The notes below the pieces were generated by a model. The model did no database searches. It saw only the letters and a list, made by a program, of their open reading frames with translations, and had not been told where the DNA came from. From an uncultured Paracoccaceae bacterium (GTDB lineage Bacteria > Pseudomonadota > Alphaproteobacteria > Rhodobacterales > Rhodobacteraceae): 11,158 nucleotides of DNA. Below, one piece after another: positions 6,706 to 11,158 of this stretch. Location: positions 1 through 11,158 of the forward strand of contig CALBSG010000048.1 of NCBI GenBank assembly GCA_937927675.1, in the 5' to 3' direction. Position 1 is the first letter of the stretch, and the number at the start of each line of letters is the position of its first letter. The translations under genes were made by a program, and so were the position numbers.

Positions 6706-6728
6706 CCGACCCCTTTTGCCGGGGCCGG
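6706..6728 (-). promoter_or_regulatory. Possible hairpin over the ribosome binding site of the 59-aa gene
   Basis: On the minus strand CCGGCCCC (6728-6721) can pair with GGGGTCGG (6713-6706), an 8-bp stem with one G-U and a 7-nt loop GGCAAAA. The stem takes up the GGGG of the Shine-Dalgarno sequence. In DNA this GC-rich, chance pairing is plausible. Confidence 0.35.
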
Positions 6729-6744
6729 TTCGTACCGCGCCCCC

Positions 6745-8112
6745 TTAGCCCCTGCGCCCGCGGGCGCCCAATGCCGCAACTTCCGACATCCGGGCGCGCA
6801 CCTGCGCCTCTGAGCCGAAGCCATAGCGCGCCCATCCCAGACTGTCGAGACGCAGCGCCCGAGCCTCGGCAGCCATGCCTTGCGCCTCATAGGCCTCGGC
6901 CTTGATAAGCATCAGCGTCGCCAGCAGGGCGGCGTTTTCGGCGCGTTTCACCACAGGAATGGCGCGGTCGGTGAATTGGATGGCTTGGGCCGGTTGCCCG
7001 GTTGACAGCGCAATCGCGGCCAGTTGCATGTCGACATGGGCGGCATGCACCTCGCCGCCGGGCAGCGCGCGGTAGATGCGGCCAGCCTCGGCAAAGGCGC
7101 GCACGGCCGCCTCGGGGTTCGAGGTGATCTGCGCCCGGCCAAGGGCATAATAGGAAAACGCCATCCGCGCATCGGTCCAGCCCTGCGCCATGGCAATCGA
7201 CAGCATCCGTTCAGCGGCGCCCTTGGCATTGCCGTTGCGGACCCCGAAAGACTGCTCCACTGCCGCGACCCAAGCCCGTGGGGCAATGGTCTTCAACGTG
7301 CCACCACGCCCCTCGCCGCCGGGGTTCAGCCGGGCCATCAGGGCGGGCAGGCGACGGGCAGCCTCGGCCTCGTTCATGCCCGATTGCAGTTCGGGCGCGT
7401 AATAGGCCCGTAGGATCAGCATGTCGAAGCTGGTCAGGACAGTGTGGAAATTGTCGTCGTTAAAGACGGAATCGGGCAGGTGATAGAGATCGTTCAGTGG
7501 GCCTGTGGCCTGCGCCACCTCCTCATGCAGGCAGTCGCGTACCTCTTGGGCGCTGGTGTCCGACGGCACAAAGATCGCGGCATGGGTGCGCCGGGTGATC
7601 TGCGCCCAATCAACCGCCGCCGTGCCCCGCGCGGCCTTGTAATCGGCAAAGGAGGTAACGCCCGGCACCACAAAGCAGGCGGCCGTTGGCACCACCCGGC
7701 GCATCTGGTTGCGCGGCAGGAATTCAATGGTGATTGCGGCGGTTTGCCCGGCGGGGGCGAGCTGCATATCAAGCCCGGCCTCATTGCGCAGCCGCCCCAT
7801 CAGCCGCGCTAGTTCGGCCCCGGCGGATTTCGGCACATCGCCGGTCATTGCAACGGTGATCGGGCCTTCAAAGCGGCTCATCACCGGCAGGGCGCGGCCG
7901 CTTTCCATGCGGAAACTCAGGTCAAGAAAATCGCGGACAATCTCGACATTGCCGCGCCGGGTGGCGATCGGCGCCCCACTGGGCATCGCCTGCAAGGCGG
8001 GCAGGGCGGTGATCGCCCCGCTGTCAGAAGCCGAGGATTTGGTCACTTCGGCGCGCGGCATGGGCGTGCAGGCCGAAATAAGGCACAGGGCGAAAGCGGA
8101 AATACGGCGCAT
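6745..8112 (-). CDS. DUF2927-domain lipoprotein with helical repeat C-terminus
   Basis: Protein of 455 aa. The signal is lipoprotein-type: MRRISAFALCLISAC with lipobox ISAC and C15, so the protein should be membrane-anchored in the periplasm. A DUF2927 domain covers roughly residues 60-250. Its landmark is CLHEEVAQATGPLNDLYHLP, followed by DSVFNDDNFHTVLTSFDMLI. HEEVAQ (196-201) resembles the HExxH zinc motif of metallopeptidases but has Q at the second histidine. The C-terminal ~180 residues (YYALGRAQITSNPEAAVRAF, then ALLATLMLIKAEAYEAQGM) look like TPR-type helical pairs, suited to protein binding. The start ATG has no strong ribosome binding site. It heads the compact run with the 59-aa, VWA and M48 genes; the gap to moxR upstream is about 660 bp. 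Function unknown. Confidence 0.85.
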   Translation of the reverse strand: MRRISAFALCLISACTPMPRAEVTKSSASDSGAITALPALQAMPSGAPIATRRGNVEIVRDFLDLSFRMESGRALPVMSRFEGPITVAMTGDVPKSAGAELARLMGRLRNEAGLDMQLAPAGQTAAITIEFLPRNQMRRVVPTAACFVVPGVTSFADYKAARGTAAVDWAQITRRTHAAIFVPSDTSAQEVRDCLHEEVAQATGPLNDLYHLPDSVFNDDNFHTVLTSFDMLILRAYYAPELQSGMNEAEAARRLPALMARLNPGGEGRGGTLKTIAPRAWVAAVEQSFGVRNGNAKGAAERMLSIAMAQGWTDARMAFSYYALGRAQITSNPEAAVRAFAEAGRIYRALPGGEVHAAHVDMQLAAIALSTGQPAQAIQFTDRAIPVVKRAENAALLATLMLIKAEAYEAQGMAAEARALRLDSLGWARYGFGSEAQVRARMSEVAALGARGRRG

Positions 8113-8198
8113 GGCTTGGCAGCTGACCTATAAATATGGGGTTACCCCCGGATGAAAAGGCAAGGTGCTGCGCCGCCCCCGTGCCTTTCCGGTTCAGC

Positions 8199-8237
8199 GC
8201 CCTTGGGGAAGGTGCCCCCGCACCTGACCCCAAGGGC
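8199..8237. repeat. Strong two-part hairpin in the moxR-DUF2927 gap
   Basis: The outer arms GCCCTTGGGG (8199-8208) and CCCCAAGGGC (8228-8237) match perfectly over 10 bp. Inside, AGGTGC (8210-8215) pairs with GCACCT (8220-8225) around a CCCC loop, with only a small internal loop between the two stems. On the plus strand it is followed by just TTT, and on the minus strand by no T run, so it is a weak terminator candidate. It could be part of a structured RNA, an mRNA processing site or a REP-like element. Confidence 0.6.
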
Positions 8238-8626
8238 TTTACTGATCCGGGCAAGACCCGTTCCGTTGCCGCACCCCGAAACCGCCGATGCAAAACGCAC
8301 CTTTGGTCTCTGGGACAAATGGCCGGACGCAATCCCCACCGCGACCTGCCTTCTGAGGTGCCGATCTGGCCGTCGTTCCGGTTTCCCTGCGCGTCGAGCA
8401 TGCCGCGCCGAGGGATCTTTTGCCGCAGAACCTGACCACGAAAGGCCAAGGGGCAGGGGATCCAAAAAACCGTTACCGAAACCCAAACCGTCACTGAAGA
8501 CAGTCAACATGGTTGCAGTGTCGTTAACGGGGCAGGTTCATGTCAATCTTGCGGTTTTTGCCGCCAATGGCGGGATCTACCCATGGATATGTTCCGGGCT
8601 GGAAACGCCAGATTTACGCATAGGAA

Positions 8627-8671
8627 CTCACGATATATTTGTAAACATTTCAAATATTCGCATTTCGTGAG
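8627..8671. repeat. AT-rich nested inverted repeats
   Basis: CTCACGA (8627-8633) pairs with TCGTGAG (8665-8671). Inside it ATATTTG (8635-8641) pairs with CAAATAT (8651-8657) around a 9-nt loop. The low GC content stands out sharply from the flanks. It may be a regulator-binding region or a relic of acquired DNA; no known site is recognised. Confidence 0.4.
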
Positions 8672-8774
8672 CGGATTGTGTCAAGACCATGGCTAAATAT
8701 CGGCAGAATAGCCCGATTCGTCGCATTTGCGGAACGAGCGGTCCTCAAAACCGATGATCTGTCAGAGAGAGCCG

Positions 8775-9617
8775 TTACCCCCGACCGCCGCGGTTCATAA
8801 ACGCCAGCCTCTCGAACAGTTGCACATCCTGTTCGTTTTTCAGCAGCGCCCCGTGCAAGCGCGGCAGACTGTGCTTGCCGTCGCGCCGCAGATCCTCGGG
8901 GGCAAGATCCTCGGCCAAGATCAGTTTCAGCCAATCCAATACCTCAGAGGTCGAGGGCTTTTTCTTCAATCCCGGCACCTCGCGCAATTCGAAGAACTGG
9001 GTCAGGGCGGTGGTCAACAGCGCCTCTTTGATGCCCGGATAATGCAGCCGCACGATGGCGGCCAAAGTGTCGGCATCTGGAAAGCGGATGAAGTGGAAAA
9101 AGCAGCGGCGCAAAAACGCGTCGGGCAGGTCTTTTTCATTGTTCGAGGTGATGATGACCACCGGGCGCTGTGCCGCGCGCACCGTCTCGCCGGTTTCATA
9201 GACATGGAACTCCATCCGGTCGAGTTCCTGCAAAAGGTCATTCGGAAATTCGATGTCGGCCTTGTCGATCTCGTCGATCAGCAACACCACGCGGGACGGG
9301 GCCTCAAACGCCTGCCACAGTTTGCCCTTGCGGATATAGTTCCGCACCTCATGCACGCGGGCATCGCCAAGCTGGCTGTCGCGCAAGCGGCTGACCGCAT
9401 CATAGTCATAAAGCCCCTGCTGCGCCTTGGTCGTCGATTTCACATGCCATTCGATCAAAGGCATCCCCAAGGACGCCGCTACCTGCCGGGCAAGTTCGGT
9501 TTTGCCGGTGCCGGGTTCCCCTTTAACCAGCAAGGGGCGCTGGAGTGTGACAGCCGCATTGACCGCAACCGCAAGGTCATCTGCGGCGACGTAAGACGAG
9601 GTCGAGGCGAATTTCAT
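8775..9617 (-). CDS. MoxR-family AAA+ ATPase
   Basis: Cytoplasmic AAA+ ATPase of 280 aa, the normal length for MoxR proteins. Walker A is GEPGTGKT at 33-40, Walker B LLIDEID at 112-118, and sensor 1 lies in the IITSNNEKDLPDAFLRR region with paired arginines. WHVKSTTKAQQGLYDYDAV and ELREVPGLKKKPSTSEVLDW are typical of the PA2707-like MoxR subgroup. MoxR ATPases act as chaperones with VWA partners to mature or insert cofactors in protein complexes. The likely partner is the VWA gene about 2.3 kb downstream on the same strand. Start: the ATG at 9617 (MKFASTSSYVAADDL) matches the family N-terminus. The frame stays open to 9953, but the extra residues run into dksA on the other strand and look non-coding. 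No strong ribosome binding site is visible. Confidence 0.95.
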   Translation of the reverse strand: MKFASTSSYVAADDLAVAVNAAVTLQRPLLVKGEPGTGKTELARQVAASLGMPLIEWHVKSTTKAQQGLYDYDAVSRLRDSQLGDARVHEVRNYIRKGKLWQAFEAPSRVVLLIDEIDKADIEFPNDLLQELDRMEFHVYETGETVRAAQRPVVIITSNNEKDLPDAFLRRCFFHFIRFPDADTLAAIVRLHYPGIKEALLTTALTQFFELREVPGLKKKPSTSEVLDWLKLILAEDLAPEDLRRDGKHSLPRLHGALLKNEQDVQLFERLAFMNRGGRG

Positions 9618-9800
9618 TGTCAGATCAAGGCCCTGAATTGTGTTTCCGCGTGACACTATCTGTCGCCGTATTTTGTCGCAACCGCTAGTGACAATCGCTT
9701 TACATTCCGGTATTGCACCGCCCATTGCCGCCCTTGTCAGGGTGGGGTTCTGCCAGAATTGACCCCCCGACAGGTGCAACGCAAGATTGGAGAATGCGCC

Positions 9801-10223
9801 ATGAAAGCCGAAGTATTCCTGCCCGACGATTATCGCCCGGCCGAGGATGAGCCCTTCATGAATGATCGGCAGCTGGAGTATTTCCGCCGCAAGCTGGTGG
9901 TCTGGAAGCAGGAACTGCTGGATCAATCGTCCGAAACCATCGAAAATCTGCAAGACTCTGCGCGCAATGTGCCTGATCTGGCGGACCGCGCTTCGGAAGA
10001 AACCGACCGCGCGCTAGAGTTGCGCACCCGCGACCGTCAGCGCAAGCTGGTGTCCAAGATTGACGCCGCGCTGCGCCGGATCGAGGAGGGCGAGTTCGGG
10101 TATTGCGAAATGACCGGCGAGCCGATCAGCCTGAAGCGGTTGGACGCGCGTCCGATTGCGACCATGACGCTGGAAGCTCAAGAAAAGCACGAACGCCGTG
10201 AGAAGGTTCACCGCGACGAATGA
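9801..10223 (+). CDS. dksA: DksA-family RNA polymerase-binding transcription factor, zinc-cysteine-poor
   Basis: Protein of 140 aa. Family members bind the secondary channel of RNA polymerase and, with ppGpp, reduce rRNA promoter activity and stimulate others. The long coiled coil (about residues 25-95) carries the tip motif DLADRA, with D59, D62 and A64 matching the essential DxxDxA. The zinc-finger region reads GYCEMTGEPISLKRLDARPI: only C102 remains of the usual four cysteines, and the others correspond to T105, T123 and A126. From memory the R. sphaeroides homologue RSP2654 was shown to act like DksA. Start: GGAGA (9789-9793) lies 7 nt before the ATG. The gene is divergent from moxR, with 183 bp between starts, and is followed by a clear terminator, so it is probably monocistronic. 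Its leader may form a weak hairpin (TGTC near 9736 with GACA near 9769). Confidence 0.93.
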   Translation: MKAEVFLPDDYRPAEDEPFMNDRQLEYFRRKLVVWKQELLDQSSETIENLQDSARNVPDLADRASEETDRALELRTRDRQRKLVSKIDAALRRIEEGEFGYCEMTGEPISLKRLDARPIATMTLEAQEKHERREKVHRDE

Positions 10224-10271
10224 CCGCCGCTGCCGGGGCTTGTGCCGCGGCGCTGTTGTCGTGAAGTTAAG

Positions 10272-10301
10272 GCCGGGCCGCAGGGTCCGGCTTTTTGTTT
10301 T
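10272..10301 (+). terminator. Intrinsic terminator after dksA
   Basis: GCCGGGCC (10272-10279) pairs with GGTCCGGC (10284-10291), an 8-bp stem with one G-U and loop GCAG. It is followed directly by TTTTTGTTTT. It lies about 50 nt after the dksA stop and just before the next ribosome binding site. Confidence 0.92.
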
Positions 10302-10310
10302 GGAGGCGGC

Positions 10311-11158
10311 ATGGCGCAAGAGGTGACGATTCTCGGGGCAGGGGTGGCCGGGCTGACCGCCGCACTTGCCTTGGCGCAAAAGGGCTTTGCCGTCACCGTG
10401 CTGGAGCAGGCCGACGCCATTCGCGAGGTGGGCGCCGGACTGCAGATCAGCCCCAATGCCGCGGTGGTCTTGCAGGCCTTGGGGCTTGGTGCGGCGTTGG
10501 ATGCCGCGCAGGGGCGGGCCATGGCGGTGCGGCTGTGCGACGGGATCACCGGCGAGCCTGTGCTAAACATGGATCTTGCGCGGCTGCGGCCGACACAGGG
10601 CTATCACTTTCTGCACCGGGCCGATCTGATCGCCATGCTAGAGACGGCGGTGCGTGCCGCTGGCGTGCAGATCCGCTTGTTGCAGCGGATCGAGACGGTG
10701 GATCTGACGGGGCCGCGCCCGCGCCTTGTCACGGCCATGCTGCTTGCGCCGGCGGCCGTGCTGTTCGTCTTCATGCTCATCGTGCCGCTCGCCGTCATCC
10801 TCGTCTTTTCATTTGGCGAGCGCGCGCCCGCGGGCGGCTATGCGGCGGGCTTCACGCTCGAGAACTATGCGAACCTTCCCGCGCGCGGGAAGGCCTTCCT
10901 CAACACGCTGACGCTGGCCCCGCTGGGCACGCTGCTCACCGCCATCATCGCCTTTCCGGTGGCCTATTTCGTGTCCTTCCATGTCGATGCGTCGCGCAAA
11001 TCGCTGTGGTTGTTCCTGATCACCATTCCGTTCTGGACCAACCTCCTGATCCGCACCTTCGCCATGCAGGAGGTGATCCGCAACGAGGGCATCATCAACT
11101 CGGCCCTGATGGGCCTCGGCCTCGTCGACAAGCCGGTGCAGATCATGTTCACCGACTG
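10311..11158 (+). CDS. Chimeric ORF: FAD-dependent monooxygenase N-terminus fused in frame to an ABC permease; runs off window
   Basis: GGAGG (10302-10306) lies 4 nt before the ATG, and the frame is open to the right edge. Residues 1 to about 140 are the start of a class A flavoprotein monooxygenase (salicylate-hydroxylase/UbiH-like). They have the FAD dinucleotide motif GAGVAG at 9-14 and a closing acidic residue in TVLEQ, then GAGLQISPNAAVVLQALGLG and HRADLIAMLETAVRAAGV. The downstream DG (GADG) and GD FAD motifs, and the substrate domain of the usual ~390-aa protein, are absent. From about residue 137-143 the sequence becomes a membrane permease (see the next entry). As it stands the ORF cannot encode a working monooxygenase. 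It is either a real recombination product or a misassembly. Confidence 0.8.
   Translation, partial: MAQEVTILGAGVAGLTAALALAQKGFAVTVLEQADAIREVGAGLQISPNAAVVLQALGLGAALDAAQGRAMAVRLCDGITGEPVLNMDLARLRPTQGYHFLHRADLIAMLETAVRAAGVQIRLLQRIETVDLTGPRPRLVTAMLLAPAAVLFVFMLIVPLAVILVFSFGERAPAGGYAAGFTLENYANLPARGKAFLNTLTLAPLGTLLTAIIAFPVAYFVSFHVDASRKSLWLFLITIPFWTNLLIRTFAMQEVIRNEGIINSALMGLGLVDKPVQIMFTD
10737..11158 (+). other. PotB-like ABC transporter permease segment within the chimeric ORF, partial at both ends
   Basis: From the internal ATG at 10737 the encoded protein is an inner-membrane permease of the spermidine/putrescine type. It has a first membrane helix (MLLAPAAVLFVFMLIVPLAV), the periplasmic-loop pattern SFGERAPAGGY..FTLENYANL, a second helix (LAPLGTLLTAIIAFPVAYF) and a third (LWLFLITIPFWTNLLIRTFA). 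FWTNLLIRTFAM and EGIINSALMGLGL are typical of PotB/PotH-like proteins. The EAA loop that contacts the ATPase would lie beyond the window. The few residues normally preceding helix 1 are replaced by monooxygenase sequence. Leucine codons differ from the first part of the ORF: CTC is 9 of 22 here against 1 of 21 in the monooxygenase part (hand counts). Confidence 0.8.

Larger units (their letters stand above)
8113..8774. other. Gene-free gap between moxR and the DUF2927 gene
   Basis: About 660 bp with no frame that looks coding: the open frames are rich in Pro, Arg and Ser, lack recognisable domains and have no ribosome binding site. It contains a strong hairpin (8199-8237), a smaller stem AAAGGCA/TGCCTTT (8156-8162 with 8182-8188), and an AT-rich island; by hand count 8611-8700 has 32 G+C of 90, against a clearly GC-rich background. 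A 10-bp direct repeat marks both ends. I found no 4.5S RNA, RNase P, tmRNA or tRNA signature. Just before the DUF2927 start, the minus strand reads CATATTTATAGG, possibly a -10 element. Confidence 0.6.
8141..8783. repeat. 10-bp direct repeats bounding the gap segment
   Basis: GTTACCCCCG occurs at 8141-8150 and again at 8774-8783, where it overlaps the moxR stop codon (TAA on the minus strand). Taking out one repeat plus the DNA between them would leave moxR intact and only about 29 nt before the DUF2927 ATG. This is what an insertion with a target-site duplication would look like, but I see no terminal inverted repeats next to the copies. Confidence 0.4.

Noticed and set aside
8150..8460. Hairpin-rich stretch as 4.5S RNA, tmRNA or RNase P RNA
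   Set aside because: None of the conserved core sequences of these RNAs is visible on either strand.
8152..8670. Plus-strand frame of 172 codons in the gap, and the overlapping minus-strand frame 8142-8510
   Set aside because: No ribosome binding site, Pro/Arg-rich composition and no domain; the plus frame runs through the hairpin and the AT-rich island.
8679..8684. TTGACA on the minus strand (also at 8541-8546) as a promoter
   Set aside because: The -35 match is perfect, but no acceptable -10 box follows at 16-18 nt in either case.
9618..9953. Extended MoxR start at 9953
   Set aside because: The extra residues overlap dksA on the other strand and do not resemble MoxR; MKFASTSSYVAADDL at 9617 is the family N-terminus.

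Overview
The window looks like chromosomal DNA of an alphaproteobacterium of the Rhodobacterales (Rhodobacter/Gemmobacter type). The DNA is GC-rich and densely coding. The gene order, from the Entner-Doudoroff gene edd through an RlmI-like methyltransferase, a PIN protein, an M48 protease, a VWA protein, a DUF2927 lipoprotein and a MoxR ATPase to dksA, matches the edd-to-dksA neighbourhood I remember from Rhodobacter sphaeroides (about RSP_2646 to RSP_2654). That comparison is from memory, not from a search.

Layout, left to right. (1) 1-1783, minus: edd, 6-phosphogluconate dehydratase, with its last few codons cut off by the left edge. (2) 1784-2104: a divergent promoter region holding a perfect 14-bp LacI-type operator that overlaps the predicted -35 box of edd. 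(3) 2105-4628, plus: a DUF6778-type lipoprotein, an RlmI-like SAM methyltransferase and a PIN-domain protein. The methyltransferase's ribosome binding site and start codons are buried in an 11-bp hairpin. (4) 4625-8112, minus: a tight cluster of DUF2927 lipoprotein, a 59-aa two-helix membrane protein, a VWA protein and an M48 membrane protease. Its last stop codon overlaps the PIN stop on the opposite strand, inside a large imperfect palindrome. (5) 8113-8774: about 660 bp with no credible gene. It contains a strong 16-bp hairpin and an AT-rich island, and it is bounded by a 10-bp direct repeat; removing one repeat unit would put moxR 29 nt from the DUF2927 gene. (6) 8775-9617, minus: MoxR AAA+ ATPase. 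(7) 9801-10223, plus: a DksA homologue with only one of the four zinc cysteines, followed by a clear intrinsic terminator. (8) 10311-11158, plus: an ORF that begins as a FAD-dependent aromatic-ring monooxygenase and turns, in frame, near 10.73 kb into a PotB-like ABC transporter permease.

How the genes may work together: moxR, the VWA gene, the small membrane protein, the M48 protease and the DUF2927 lipoprotein resemble a MoxR-VWA chaperone module extended by envelope proteins, and they probably form one functional unit (inference from gene order and families). The methyltransferase-PIN pair is tightly spaced and probably co-translated, which suggests linked RNA roles. The edd operator suggests sugar-responsive control of the Entner-Doudoroff pathway.

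The strongest anomalies are the in-frame chimera at the right end, where leucine codon use changes sharply, so it is either a genuine recombination or an assembly artefact, and the hairpin that hides the methyltransferase start. I saw no tRNA, rRNA, CRISPR array or complete insertion sequence.
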